NCBI GenBank assembly: GCA_030762895.1
Contig: CM061066.1
Coordinates: 14,255,751-14,319,750, forward strand
Direction of reading: 5' to 3'
Length of the DNA stretch: 64,000 bases
From: Sophora flavescens
Taxonomy: Eukaryota > Streptophyta > Magnoliopsida > Fabales > Fabaceae
Shown one piece after another: positions 42,610 to 54,978 of the stretch. The notes under the pieces are model-generated. The model was not told where the DNA came from and did not search any database. It was given only the letters and a program-made list of their open reading frames with translations. The position numbers and the translations under genes were made by a program. Positions within the stretch are counted from its first letter, which is position 1; every line of letters starts with the position of its first letter.

Positions 42610-44187
42610 GGGCTTTCAATTTTCCCACCTTTCTTAACAATTCCCACCTCCCTTCCCCAATTTTTTTCACCAAAATACCCTCACCTCCTTCCTTCCCACA
42701 CTTTCTTCTCTCACCTTCCACCACACCCCTGACCCCACCACCTGTATGTATCCATGAATCGTTTATTTTGGGAATAACACTCCAAATTTGCAAACCCATT
42801 TCCTCTACTCATCCTTATCATATATAACCCTTTCTTTCACAACAAACCTCACTCGTCTTCTTCTTCCTCCTCTTTCCGTCCCCTGTATGCACCACTGCTC
42901 GCCGTCGACCCGGTTCTGGTTTCCACCTCCGCCAGCATCTCCTCCGGCGACACAGATCTGGATCTGCCTCCTCCTCCTCCCAGCCGCGAGTGCCTCCCAA
43001 GTTCGCTGGTTCGGCTTCATCGGACGTGCGGCCCCTCTGCTCTATTTATTTATTCAAGTTTTGCACAAGTGTGAAGGAACACCGAAGGTTCTTTGGTCTT
43101 TCGTTTTTTGGGCTAGCAGGAGTCAGCCATATGACGACCATACATTATCCTAATCCCACCATGCTATATACACGAAACTAGCTATTGATCTTTTTTGGTT
43201 TGATCTCTTTGTTCTTATGTTAAGTTCTGAAGTACAGGGTGCAAATTTAATGTGTTCAAAAGACCACCGGATCGTGAGAGAGTTATCTCACCGTCAACCA
43301 GTTCAAATCGAAAAAATTAATTTGAAAATTGAAAATCGAATAAATTAAAAAAATTAAAAATAAAATAAAAATATAATTTTTTATTGGAATGGATCGGATT
43401 TTAAATCCTCCTGTGAAATCTATTCTAAATCGATCTATTATATATATATATTATTGTTTTTGAAATTATACTTAAACATTGTTTTTCAAACTTTTATGTC
43501 TCTCATTTTCTTTAATATTTTTATTGGAATGACATATATGAGACTATTTATAATAAATATTAATGTATTGAAGTTATATTTTGCTAAAAGTTTTGATGCA
43601 TAACATATATATACTTAATTGAGTAAACATGAAAAATATTAAATCAATCAAGTAAGTTTGAAAAATAATTAGTTACAATTTATCTGTAGTCGATTCAAGG
43701 AAAAAACAATAAGATAAGTGAAAGTAGATATAGAGAATTAACATAAAAGAACGTGTTAAAAAATACCAATAATTATTTTTTCTTAAACTCACAAATCAAA
43801 ATTAAGATTATCCTTTGTCCATTATTAAATAAATAGCAAGGACATTTGACATAAAAAAATAAAGTATGACAAAAACTGAATTATCTAATCCAATCAAAAC
43901 CGCATTTAATTGGATTGGATGAGATCGGATATTTTTAAGGAAGCAAACCGATCCAATCCAAACCGTATGTTGTTTTTATCATTTGATCAGATTTTTTTAG
44001 CTCAAAATCGATTCGATCCAATCCGTGAACACCTGGTTACTTCCCACCAGTGGTGGGATGTGGGGTGTGGTGGGTGGTGAGAGAAGAAGAAGAAAGTGAG
44101 GAAGGGAAGGGGGTAAGAGTGTTTTGGTAAAACAAAATTCGGGAGGGAGGTGGGAAAATTGTGATCCTTAGGTTGGGAATTTAGCCC
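42610..44187. mobile_element. Long-inverted-repeat element upstream of CAS
   Basis: Left arm about 42610-42742 and right arm about 44035-44187 are diverged inverted copies (shared: GGGCT, ATTCCCA, CAATTTTCCCACCT, ACTTTCTTCTTCT, CACCACACCCC). The interior has a GC-rich CCG/CTC-rich stretch (about 42860-43000) and an AT-rich stretch. The design resembles the MULE at 13.1 kb, but no 9-bp target duplication was found (GATTTGGTT against ATATTGACA). It lies right upstream of the CAS leader exon and must separate it from its ancestral promoter. Confidence 0.7.
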
Positions 44188-44745
44188 ATATTGACACCTC
44201 CACTGTGTAGGTTCGGTTTGTGTTATTTTTTACCCGATCCACTCCTGGGCTCTCTCTTTCAGTAAACAAGAAAAGAAAAAAACATTACTAATTTACTCTT
44301 GTCTTTACCACCACCACAACTAATTTATATTCCAATGAAATTAGGACAACATGAAAGGAATTAGTTTTTCACGAGGATAGTAAAGAGTGGAATAATTGAA
44401 ATTTCAATTTATATAAAGAATAAATGAGCATCGAAATAGGGTTTAACCCACGATGAGAAGATATGTATCGATTTGTTGGTTTACAAGCCATTTTTTTCTA
44501 GTTTGGTCCCGGTTCTGGCTTATTAGTTTTGTCTTGCACAAAACTTATCTACAATTCGATAGGTATGTTAGCTGTTGTTTTCCAACAGAATTATAACATG
44601 TGAAACATGAAAACATAACATGTATGAGTTGTTACATATGTCTTGATCATATTGGAAAACAATACCTAATGTATCTATATAATTGTACCTAATTTTTCTC
44701 TTTGGTTTTTGGTGTAGTTTGATAGTCTTCTTTTTTTTAAAAAAA
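44188..44745. other. Intergenic, nothing recognised
   Basis: No coding sequence or repeat structure was recognised. Ends in an adjoining T/A homopolymer pair (about 44731-44755). Confidence 0.5.
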
Positions 44746-44759
44746 AAAAAAAAAGCAAA

Positions 44760-45035
44760 GTTAAGTCATATCATTAACAATCAAGAACTCAATACATTTA
44801 GTAACTTCATCACAAATCCGGAGGATGGTATTGTACGTAGGCACCCCTAACAAAGTATGAGCAGCTACATGGACTTCCCTACTATCAAACTCTACCAAAG
44901 AGTTTGAAGCATAAGAAGATAAAAGACTCATACAATTTGAAATAATAACCTTATATTTGGTTAGAAGACCTAGGATTTCTCTTTTTGCACCGGAGTCTGA
45001 GAGAGTAATTGTAATATTTAACTATGAAGAAATAT
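44760..45035 (-). pseudogene. RNase H-like (RVT_3 type) C-terminal fragment
   Basis: Read on the minus strand, about 85 codons run from ISNCMSLLSSYASNSLVEFDSREVHVAAHTLLG to a stop at about 44774. They resemble the end of the plant RNase H-like domain found in LINEs and related genes (the 'xR..N..AH.LA' block). A poly-T/poly-A pair follows the stop. There is no upstream catalytic part, so this is a remnant. Confidence 0.45.
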
Positions 45036-45245
45036 CATCTCTCGTCATATAACTTGGGGCAAAGATTGATTGTCAAATCACCGAGATTTCGCACAACCTG
45101 CAAAAAATGACTCAATGCACTGCCAATAGATTCCTCTGCTTTATTTACTTGAACTACAAATTTTTAAAGAAAACGGAAAAAACGATAAAAAAAACATCCA
45201 GCAAGTAACACCGCAAGGGGTATTTGAGGGTAGGAACTACTCGCA

Positions 45246-46240
45246 GGTTACCCAGGCTTTGGCAGTTCTGATTGATGATAGTTAGTGCTCCGGCAAGCCT
45301 GGGGATCACGACCTGCCGATAAAAAAAAGCATGTGAGTGTCTGTTGTAGTAAACAGAAATTCCACTTGCCTATCAGAGCTTGCACCCCTGTTACTATCTT
45401 CCAGCAAAAAACAGCACCTCTTTTTTTCATCAATCACTAATTCTGCACCATTATGAGTGCCATTAATGCCCAGGATAACACCATCATGTAGACCCTTTGA
45501 TATTTAATACTAAGAATCATATCCTCGTACAATAATGGTGCCTTATCTTTCGCAACATTAAAACCAGCCACACAATCTGGAGTTGTAACTTCTACAACAA
45601 AATTGGGATCATCAACAAGAATCCCTTGATTTCCGCCCACATTAATGTATGATTCCTTCCTTCCCAAATTGGGATCATCAACATGAATCCATTGATTTCC
45701 GCCCACATTAATATGTGATTCCTTCCTTCCCGCTGGCTTATCATCCCTGAGCCACCGACTCCCTCCACCACTTGAGTTCCTCCTCTGATCGACACGCAGA
45801 TATGTCCCCCATGCTCTAACACCATCATCAACCTCCATACTGCGCTCTTCATCTTTTTCAACATGGAATATAAACCTATCCCCTTCTTCCTCACAGTATT
45901 TGTTGTAACCGCGTGGTCAGAGTTTGTGAAAATGCTCAAAAAGGGAACCAACAAACGTGAAGCCTTCAGACCACGTGAGTTTGGTGAAGGAGTAGATATG
46001 AGTAAGACCATAGCCTGAAACGTCATAAGAGGGAAGGGAGAAGGGGGTCTGGCCAGTCCACTGAAAGACATCGAGGAGGGTTAAATGGACCTCATGGTCC
46101 TCCAGATCCGCTTCCAACGAAGTAGACATACTCAAAATAACAAAGAAAGGTAGAAAACCTCCAGAGACACTCATCACCATGCTCTCACCATGGCGAGAAA
46201 GCTCTCATGGCTTATACAGGGACAACCCTAGCAGAGCGAA
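45246..46240 (-). pseudogene. Degenerate minus-strand coding remnant with 22-residue repeats
   Basis: Overlapping minus-strand frames (46180-45917, 46071-45592, 45838-45437) join through frame changes. One part (GVRAWGTYLRVDQRR, about 45790) recalls the DUF4283-like region of LINE ORF1 or related proteins. A 66-bp unit (GRKESxINVGGNQxIxVDDPN) is repeated twice at 45601-45732. I do not recognise the full protein. Confidence 0.35.
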
Positions 46241-46369
46241 AAAAATTACAACACTTATAATAATCATTCTTTAACATAATAAATTTAAAGACGTCTTGAA
46301 ATGAGAGCCGAGAGAAACTCTGGGCTTCGTTAGGTAGAGGGAGGCAGTGAGGGGTCTGGGTATCACAGA

Positions 46370-48801
46370 GTGAACAACAAATGTGAGGGGATTGGGGTTA
46401 GATATCAAATTCCAGAATATCTCAAGGGAACAACTTCTATATTTTTCACTAATTTTCATGATGAGTGCAATGAGGGTGATTTGTGGAAAGTGTTTGGAAA
46501 ATGGGGATTAGTAAAAGAGGTATTCATTCCAAGGAAGAAAGACAGATTTGGCCAATGATTTGGCTTTACGTACGGTTCAAGGATGTCCATAATATTGACA
46601 TACTTATTGCAAACTTAAATACCATTTGGCTGAGGAATAGGAAAGTGAGAGCAAATTTCCCAAGGTTCAATCGAGATAATCTTGAAAGTAACAGTGGGAA
46701 ACAAAGAATGTCGTTTCAAGTAAGTAATATGAACACAGGTACGAGGGATGGAATCTCTTTTGCTGCAATGGTTAATACAAGGAACAATAAAGACAAACAG
46801 GGCTACATTGGTGGGGTCAATAACAGAAAGGATCAATAGAGAGTTAATGCAAAAGAAGATTATGTTTGGAATGGAATCTCATTTAGTGTAGACAAAAGGA
46901 ATATTGGGTGGTTGGAGCGTAGTTTTGTTGGAGTGGTGCTTAATATTGAAGACGTCTTTCTCATGCCAGAAAGAGTTGACAAAGGAGGCTTCTTCCTATT
47001 AAAGGCTATCCCTATGGGTGGAAGGATGGTTCTTCTAACTGCTGTGGACAAGGTGGGTATCAAAGCCATGTTGGAAGAAGATGGTGATACTTTAGCTCAG
47101 GGGTTCGATGATGTGAGGCCGTGGGATTCTACATTGGTGTCGAGACAAAGATTTATGTGGTTGAAGATACAAGGTATTCCTATCCATGCATGGGAGTAAG
47201 AGTGCTTCAAAACTATAGCTAACACGGTGGGAACTTATATTAAGATGGATGAGGCAACTGTGAAGAAAAGTAGACTTGATGTCGCCAGAATCCTCATCTC
47301 AACGACATCTTCTGAAAAACATTTCAAAAAAATAACGGTTAAAATCAATGATGATCTTCATACCATAAGGATGAACGTGGATCTTTGTAGGGAAATCTCA
47401 GTTTCACAAAATAAATACAAGCTTTACAAGGAAGTGAACATCGGTTCATCTGAGGAGAGTGATGCCTTTAGCTTTGAAGGTTCATGGGTTTCGGAAACTC
47501 CGGAGCCGGGTGATCGGAAACTTGATCTAAATCGCGAGGTTCGGCACGGTGGAGAGGGTAACTTTTCAAATTACGCGGGAAAACAGACGGTTATTGGGGG
47601 AAGTGTAAATGGTCAAACGACTGTCAACTCAGATGAGATAGTAGCAGAAAGTAACCTACAGGACAGCCTTGCTAGCGGTGCCACTATTCATAGGAGATCA
47701 AATCTTGGTAATTTAACCAAGAGATCCTCATCTTGTCTTGATTTGGGCCGTGTAGAGGATGGAGCAAGCTTAAGAAGGGATGAAAATCAGTTTGGGCCAT
47801 TGGGCCTTTTAGGAGGGTCAAAATTGCAAGATGCTAGACCTGTAGTCACTTTGCATTTGAAAACAAAGCAGGATGGGCTTGTCAACGCAGATGCAAGGAA
47901 CTCACAATACAAATCAATAGAATTGGAGAAAGTTGGATCGGTGGAAAGCTGTAAGGCCCACAAAGCAAAGAAGTGGGATGGGAGATGTGAGGTGAATGTC
48001 AGATACTGTTTCCAGAAAATTTTGGATGCAACCGAAAGCAAGTCTAAAGAAAATAATGAGGAGGAGGTAAAAGTGGTTATGATGAAAAAGAAGAGGAAGA
48101 AAAAACCAAAGGGGATGAGATGGACAAAATCTAAAGCCGGAAAGAAATATGAAGAGGAAGCGTTATGGAAGAATAACAGAGGCTACGAAGCTTGTGTTGG
48201 TGCAGTGGCGGCTCTATCTATAGTTGAAAAAGAGTTGAGATGGGAGTTTCGTCAAACAGGTGATATGCAAAACTTTACCTTCTTACCCGAGCCGGGATCT
48301 TCATCAGGCATTCAAAGGTGCTTTAGGGATTCTACTGGTGGCGTTGGCCTCGTGCTGACAAAGGAAGCAGGTTACTTTTTGGGGCTACAAGGTATCCTAA
48401 TTAATGCAGAAGGAGATTCGTTTACTAGTGACCAAGCTGGTGGAGGGTCAGGCCAGAACTCGCAAAATCGGTCAGGAATTTGCAGAAGAAAAACGGCTAG
48501 TGTGGGGCTAATTTGCTCCTCAGGTGGCTCTCCCGTTATCTTCGATCAGAGTGTCAATAGGCAAGGGGAAACAAAACTTGATTCACATATTAGCAAATGT
48601 AATACCAGGCTGCTTGGTCTCTACGCTAGAAGAGTGGCTATGAAGGTCTGGGATATTGGCAAGTCAATATGTGTAACCGATACAGGTAATCATACCTCTA
48701 TCATTGAAAGACTGGCTGAAATGGAAACAAGGGATAGGGAGGCAGCGGGCAGTGGACAAGATCCAATTGCTTCGTTGGGGACAGATACGGTGATTAAATG
48801 A
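46370..48801 (+). pseudogene. LINE ORF1 (RRM-like), frameshifted
   Basis: The N-terminus has an RRM-like fold pattern (TSIFFTNFHDECNEGDLWKVF...FIPRKKDRFG) that changes frame near 46555 and continues as VRFKDVHNIDILIANLN. Further parts are 46912-47199 (FMWLKIQGIPIHAWE, then a stop) and 47227-48801 (524 codons, open), ending with a lysine-rich stretch and a C-terminal region. The final stop TGA (48799-48801) overlaps the ORF2 start ATG. Confidence 0.85.
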
Positions 48802-49369
48802 TATTAGGCTCTATGAATATTAGAGGTTTTTTTTTTTTTGGGGGGGGGGGGGGGGTATTAAGAAGAAGAAGATAAAAGCTTTGATCAAGTCCAATAATCT
48901 AGAGTTCATTTTAATACAAGAAACTAAAATGGAATTAGTCAAAGAGGGTCCGTGTGAGATGTTGCGGGGAGGAAATTCCTGTGACCGGTCTTTCAGTCCT
49001 TCAGTAGGTAGATCAGGTGGCCTTTTATGTATTTGGAACATGGAAAGTTTCAGGATGTTGTATACTTTCAAAGGGGGAGGTATCTGTGGTGAATGGGGAC
49101 CTTTGAAAATCAAGTGCTTCTTTGTTAATATCCACTCTTCATGTAATCTTGCAGACAAAAAAAGAATGTGGGATGATTTGATAATGTCTAAGAGGGGTTT
49201 TGGCAGGGGGGTCTGCTGCCTTATGGGCGACTTCAACACAGTCAAGAGTAGCAGCGAAAGAAGTGGTTCAACAATTCATGAAAATAGAGCAGAAATTAAT
49301 GGTTTCTCTCAGTTTATAGAAGATATGGAACTCATAGACATCCTGACTTTTGGAAGGAAGTTTACGTGA
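48798..49369 (+). pseudogene. LINE ORF2 endonuclease domain
   Basis: Starts MILGSMNIRGF at 48798, the usual apurinic-type endonuclease opening. It is then broken by a T13-G16 homopolymer (48827-48855). Continues KIKALIKSNNLEFILIQETKM (catalytic Glu of IQETK), CLMGDFNTVKS (GDFN) and FGRKFT. Ends with a stop where the domain should continue (T-W/D-SRLDLFLVS), and the next frame opens at 49366. Confidence 0.9.
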
Positions 49370-50587
49370 TTCAAACGGATGGATCCGCAATAAGTAGATT
49401 AGACCTTTTTTTGGTTTCTGAAGAATGGCTTCAGTCTTGGAGCAAATCAACTCAGTGGATTATAGATAGGGATTTATCCGACCACTGTCCAATTATTCTG
49501 AAGACAACAATTTTTAATTGGAGCCCAAGGCCTTTCCGGTTCAATAATTGTTGGTTACAGTTTCCGGGCTTTGAATACATGGTAAAGAGGGTTTGGGAAG
49601 AGCTTAAAGTGGAAGGGTGGGATGCTTTTATATTGAAGGAAAAACTAAAAGGTCTTAGGGTGCATCTTGTTCGGTGGAATAAGGAAGAGTTTGGACATTT
49701 AGACACAAAGATAGTGGAGCTAGAGGATGAAATTAGAATGCTGGACCACAAAGCTGAATCTGATGGCCTTTCCGAGGAGGAGATTTGTATACGAAATACT
49801 TCTTTGAGTAAGCTTTGGGAAAGGATGATGATGAAGGAGAGTTTGTTGGCCCAAAAATCTAGATCCAAATGGGTGAAAGAGGGAGATGAGAACTCTAGGT
49901 GTTTCCATGCGTGCATCAATTCAAGAAGAAGGCTTAATCAGATTCAGGCTTTACAATCTAGTAGAGGATGCTCACTGAAGTGGGGGAGGTTAAACAAGAA
50001 ATAGTTAACCATTTTTACGAAACAAGGTATGATAGGCCACTTTTGGAAGGGATACAGTTCGATCAGCTGAATGATGGGGATAACGAGAGTTTAGTGAAGC
50101 AATTTAATGAGGAGGAAATCAAAGAGGCGGTGTGGGACTGTGATGGGGACAAAAGTCTGGGCCCCGATGGCTTCAATTGTAATTTTATCAAGAGTTTTGG
50201 GACTCCGTTAAAGTCGAGATATGCAGTTTTATGAGGGAATTTCATGATAATGCTAAGCTACCAAAGGGCATCCGTGATTCATTTGTGCTTTTGATTCCGA
50301 AGAATGAGTGTGCCCACGCAATCAATGAGTTTAGACCTATCTCTCTGGTAGGATGTCTCTATAAAATCCTTGCAAAGGTTCTCTTAAAAAGGTTAAAGAA
50401 GGTGCTGCCTAAGGTGATCTCTTCAACTCAATCCACTTTCCTTGAGAATAGACAAATCCTAGATGGTGTGGTGGTGGTGAATGAGATGATAGATTATGCT
50501 AAGAGGAGAAAAAAGAGTGGTCTTATTTGTAAAATAGATTTCGAAAAAGCATACGATTCAGTTAGTTGGTCATTCTTAGACTATATG
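49366..50587 (+). pseudogene. LINE ORF2 endonuclease end and RT N-terminal part
   Basis: Includes SRLDLFLVSEEW and SDHCPIIL (endonuclease C-terminus), a linker (KSRSKWVKEGDENSRCFHACI), and RT blocks LGPDGFNCNFIKSF, FRPISLVGCLYKILAKVL and KIDFEKAYDSVSWSFLDYM. Frame changes near 49975 and 50220. It is cut by a solo LTR at 50588. Confidence 0.9.
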
Positions 50588-51808
50588 TGACACGCTGTCA
50601 CACACGCGTCAAAAAGCGAGTGGTTTACAAAAATTGCAGTTAGGGCGCGACAACTCGAGTATCGTCTCACAAGGACTCTTGGATTGTTATTCGCAGAAAA
50701 GTCTGTTTTGGGGGGGTTTGGATTTGAAATTAAATTAAGAAAACATTTAAGAAAATAATGCAAATAGGTGATTGTCAATAATTGAAACGACTAATCTACT
50801 GCTCTCGGTTTCCCACTATCATTAATTCATATACATTCCAAGCCCTAAGCGGATTCTAATCCCTTTTCGGTTGTAGCAGCAACTAACAAGCGAAATTGAC
50901 ACTACGCGATATATGTTCCTAATTCCGAATTAAGCAAACGGATGAAGCTCTCGTGAATTAAGAAAACACGAATGAACACACGCGAATTAAGCAAACTCGA
51001 TTAAGTATAGGAACACACAATCATCGAAACAAATCAATATATATTATATACAGTCCTGAATTAAGCAAACAGAACATATAGAACTATATTGAAAGAGAAT
51101 AGCATTAAGTTTGGGAATTACAGAACCTCAAGTGGCAATGGGAACCAATTACAGTAGATCAATCCAAGGGAGTTAGTTCTCCATTACAAATATAACAAAA
51201 ACCTGATTTGCAGCCATCTAATCTAAAAGGAAAAGAAGATCTCCTCTTTGTTCTGCCCTAAAACAAACAATTTATAGCTTCAGACCCTGCGCGCGCTCGC
51301 GAGGCGAGCAGCCTTTCATGACGCGAATATTAATTATGGTGCGAGTTTAAATTGGGTTCTCGCGTGGCGAGAGGGCAGTTCGTGAGGCGAGACAGAAAGG
51401 ATGGCAACTCTGGCACAGTCAGGCCTTCAGGCTCGCGAGGCGAGACTTCAAATTCTAGTCTGTCAGTCGTGACCTTCATCACGGCTAGGCCGTGATGGTC
51501 TCTGTCCTTCAGGGCCTTCTCATCACTTGCTGGTCTTCAGACTTTCGCGAGGTGAGCAGCCTCTCGCGGGGCGAATAATTCCAGAATTGCTTCTCTTTAT
51601 TAACCTGAAAACAAGGAGTAGCAGTGAATGCTTTATTTGACTCAAAAACTAACTAAAAATGTCCTAAACTACTTAAGAAACTCAAAGCGTTGCTCGAGGA
51701 CGATCAAATCCAAATCTGGGCTAAAACGAGATTGAAACTCGAATAATTAGTGCAAAAACCATGGTCTTACTAGTTATAAAACTAGTTAACCAGAGGCTGA
51801 TCAATATG
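50583..51808 (-). mobile_element. Solo LTR (gypsy-type, relative of the nested element), with TSD
   Basis: A 1216-bp block (50588-51803) with TGACACGC...CTGATCA ends, flanked by perfect ATATG duplications (50583-50587, 51804-51808), interrupts the LINE RT. It is a diverged copy of the 1.24-kb LTR at 54979 and 58882 (same order of CGACAACTCG, the TTCCCACTATCATT phrase, ATTACAGTAGATYAATC). Transcriptional sense is minus, judged from the relative element. It left by LTR-LTR recombination. Confidence 0.93.
51297..51574 (-). promoter_or_regulatory. Paired TCGCNNNGCGA dyads in solo LTR
   Basis: Pairs at 51297/51316 (second copy degenerate), 51360/51380 and 51545/51564, plus a single at 51433. A TCACGG-type pair with 23-bp spacing lies at about 51470-51500 (minus strand). 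The array lies just upstream, in minus sense, of a TATAAATTG sequence at about 51270-51278. Confidence 0.7.
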
Positions 51809-52116
51809 CTTCAAAGGTTGGATTTTTTGTTTGTGGTGGAGAAAATGGATCAAAGTGTGCGTCTCGGACTCGACTTTGGTGTTAATTAATGGAAGTCCGA
51901 CGGATGAATTCTATTTGCAAAGAGGACTTAAGCAAGGGGACCCTCTTGCTCATTTCCTTTTCCTAGTGGTGGCGGAAGGTTTGAGTGGCTTAGTATCTAA
52001 GACGGTCTCGGAGGGTTTGTTTAAGGGGTTTGTGTTTGGAGAGGAAGATGTCATAATCTCCCATCTTCAATATACGGATGATTCCTTGATTGTTGGTGAA
52101 GCTTCAGTTCAAAACG
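51809..52116 (+). pseudogene. LINE RT middle part
   Basis: Continuation after the first solo LTR: SDSTLVLINGSPTDEF, RGLKQGDPLAHFLFLVV and the catalytic block QYTDDSLIVG (YTDD where most have YADD). It ends at the second solo LTR. Confidence 0.9.
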
Positions 52117-52271
52117 TGTAACATCCTAGAAATTTTATTATAATTAAGTTGATAAAAAAATGTTGGTTATTAAAATGTATAGTACAAATAAAATATAATT
52201 AAGAGGTTTAGTGTAAAAAAATCTAATAGTATAAGGATTTATTGAAATTACTTAATTATTTTAAAAGAATG

Positions 52272-52331
<60 letters not shown>

Positions 52332-54088
52332 AAACGGCTTGCAGGGGCCGGTAGCCTTTTAGTCACTTTTAGATTTTACCAAAAAAAAAAAAAATTCATG
52401 TAGGTTTTAAAATATATATATATATATATATATAAATACATATCTAATGAAAAGAAAAAGGGAAACGCGTCAGGGACCTAGGGGTATTCGTATATGAACG
52501 TAAGCGTAAGGATTGTTGGCACTGCGCCGCACAGCACATAGCTTGGAGAGCCGTATAGTGAGTTTAGAAAGGGAGAGGTTCCTGAGATGCGTTTCTTTTC
52601 TTTGATAGTGCAATCGTGCCACTGAAGGGAAGAATATTTTTTTTAGAGACATTAGTTTTATCATACAAAAATTTTAGAGCACTTTGGGGGCCTTCGAGAG
52701 GTGAGTAACAATACTTTTTGCGAACACTTTCCATGGTATAATTGTTTTGTGTGTGTGGAAGGGTTTACCTTATACTTTTTCTGGAATTTGAATTGAATAT
52801 ATGATTGATATCACCAACCTAAATTTTAAAATTGGGGGTTTTCAATTAAGACAAAAATCTGTTAAATTGAGTATTTACTCTTGGTATTGATGGCATGAAA
52901 TACATGATTGATATTTGTACTAGTTGAATGATATGCTTGATGACATATGTTATGTCTTGATGTTCGTGATTGTCATAGTGTAGTTATAAAATTACTTGAA
53001 GACATGATATGAGTCTATTTGGTATGCATGATAGGATTAAATATTTAATTTATGGTGAATGAGTTGTTACATGTATGAGACATGAAATTTATGCCTTATG
53101 ATGAGTTGTATGATGTTTGCCGCAATACCACCTATGATAAGGGTATCGAAGAGTAATACCGCCTTAATGGGGTATCGTAAGTAACATTGGCATGTGATTG
53201 GGATGTCAAAAATGAGTAATACTACCTAAAAAGGGGTATCGAAAGTAACACCGCCACAGGTTAGGGTGTCGAAAGGGGAGAAATATCACCATGTGCACAT
53301 TGGAGGTATCGAAATGGAAATGTCCCCGATATGAGGGTGACATCGAAACACTCCTCATGAGTAGGGGTGGGCAATGGGATGCCATTGTCATGTGATGTGT
53401 GAATTTATGGCATGTCGGCAAGAGACCAATTTAATTAGGAGGTCTTCGGGCCGTTTGGATTAAAACAGAATTTACTTGGTATATGGAATGTGATGCATTG
53501 AGATAAGTCGTTGTTACGTTATATGCCATTGAGTTGATGAGATTATTGTTGTTATTAAAAGTATTTTCTTTTATATATATATTATTTTGGAAAATTAGCC
53601 GGTGCCATAGACAGTTTTTCCGGTTACCGCGTCGGCTGAGAACAATACTATTTTCGAAAATATTTTATAAAACTGTATTGTTGATCACTGGGATTTTATA
53701 TCTCATTATAAGTGTTGTTTTCAGATACCGAGGACATCACTGCTGAGGACCCAGAGATCTGAGGAGTCATCTTTTATCACCTAGTTGGTTAGTAATGTAG
53801 TATGGTTGAGGGTGCTGGCGATGTTCTTTGGTTTACATATTATTTTTCTCGGATTGTAATTAGACGTCCGGTTTTGAGGTTTTTGGTTTTTATTTATTAT
53901 TCGAACGTATGGATTCATATCTATATTCATTACATGGATACTTTATTACTATATTATTTAATATGAGGTATTTTCAGACTTTAAATATTTTTTAATTTTT
54001 CTTTATGAGATATATGTTTTAATTAAATGTTTCAAAGGATTTTTATTGATTTTATCTTGGGATTACTAATGTAACAAAGGGCGTTACA
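52117..54088. mobile_element. Solo LTR, chromovirus-like, 1.97 kb
   Basis: Starts TGTAACATCC and ends GCGTTACA, an inverted terminus typical of Tekay/Del-type gypsy LTRs. It splits the LINE RT exactly between codons for VQN and the following region. Flanks are AAACG and AAACA (4/5 match). It holds (TA)n runs at about 52272-52327 and 52420. A short reiterated phrase (GGGTATCGAAR..TAACACCGCC) occurs at about 53110-53350. Confidence 0.85.
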
Positions 54089-54846
54089 AAACATGTGGGC
54101 CTTCAAATCCATATTAAGGTGCTTTGAATTAGCATCAGGTCTTAAAGTCAACTTACAAAAAAGCAATCTCATCAGTTTGAATGTGGACGAGGATTTCCTT
54201 GAAGCGACTGCGGGATTCACGAACTGTAAAGTCAGCAAGATCCCTTTATTTAGTTGGGTATTCCAATTGGAGCCAATCCCAAGCGGGTAGAAACGTGGAA
54301 GCCAATGGTGGACAAAATTAGGAGAAGACTATCGACTTGGAAAAGGAAAAAAAACTATCTCTTGGAGGTAGAATAGTGTTGATCAATTCTATTTTATCCA
54401 ACCTTCCAATTTATTTCCTATCTTTCATGAAATCTCCAAAAAAGGTAGTGAATGAAATTACCAAGATTCAAAGAAACTTTTTATGGGGTGGAAATTATGA
54501 GAAAAAGAAGATAGCATGGGTAAGATGGGATGAGGTGTGCAAGCCAAAAAGAAGTGGAGGTCTGGGAATCAAGGAGCTGCAGCTTTTCAACCTCTCATTG
54601 TTGGGCAAATGGCTTTGGAGAATAGTTTCAGAGGAGAGATCTTTGTGGTTTGAGGTGCTGAAATTTAGATATGGAGTAGGTAATTCGGGCTTCATGATCA
54701 ATTCACACTTACAATCAGCTAATAACTCTTCGTTATGGTGGAGAGACTTGTGTAGCATTGAGAGTGGAAGGCAAGTGCCCGCTGGATGGTTCAAAGAGGG
54801 TTTAGTGAAGAAGGTAGGGGATGGATCAGTAACAAGCTTTTGGTAT
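54089..54846 (+). pseudogene. LINE post-RT region
   Basis: Resumes with FKSILRCFELASGLKVNLQKS (RT palm/thumb), changes frame near 54285, and continues in 54337-54846 with SLGGRIVLINSILSNLPIYF and the WGG/KPKRSGGLGI block. It is cut off at 54847 by the outer gypsy LTR. Confidence 0.9.
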
Positions 54847-54946
54847 TGATGAGTGTGATTTCAACGCATATTTCATCATCATTTTGCATGCATTTTTCAT
54901 ATAGTTTAGGCATTTCTTAATTGATTTTGGTTAGTTTTTACTTTGG

Positions 54947-54977
54947 AACGGGTAAGGCGGTCTCGTGGTGTTGTTTT
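54947..54977. repeat. 31-bp direct repeat, left of the inner element
   Basis: Begins AACGGGTAAGGCGGTCTC and recurs at 60122-60152. With only one extra T on the left, the pair directly abuts the inner element's ends. It behaves as an unusually long target duplication. Confidence 0.9.
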
Positions 54978-54978
54978 T

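Larger units (their letters stand above)
46330..54846 (+). mobile_element. L1-type LINE, interrupted by LTR insertions
   Basis: Order: ORF1 with RRM-like domain (46370-48801), ORF2 endonuclease (48798-49400), RT (49970-54290) and post-RT region (54337-54846). Two solo LTRs split the RT (50588-51803, 52117-54088). The outer gypsy element truncates the 3' end at 54847. The order of endonuclease, RT and a maturase-like 'WGG.....KKIAWVRWDEVCKPKRSGGLGIKELQLFN' block is that of plant L1 elements. The 3' end and poly(A) tail are not in the window. Confidence 0.93.

Noticed and set aside
42788..43181. Overlapping Pro/Ser-rich frames on both strands
   Set aside because: Low-complexity CCT/CCG-rich sequence inside the inverted-repeat element; no stable frame.
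42610..44187. Confirmed Mutator element with target duplication
   Set aside because: The nine flanking bases on each side do not match, so superfamily is left open.
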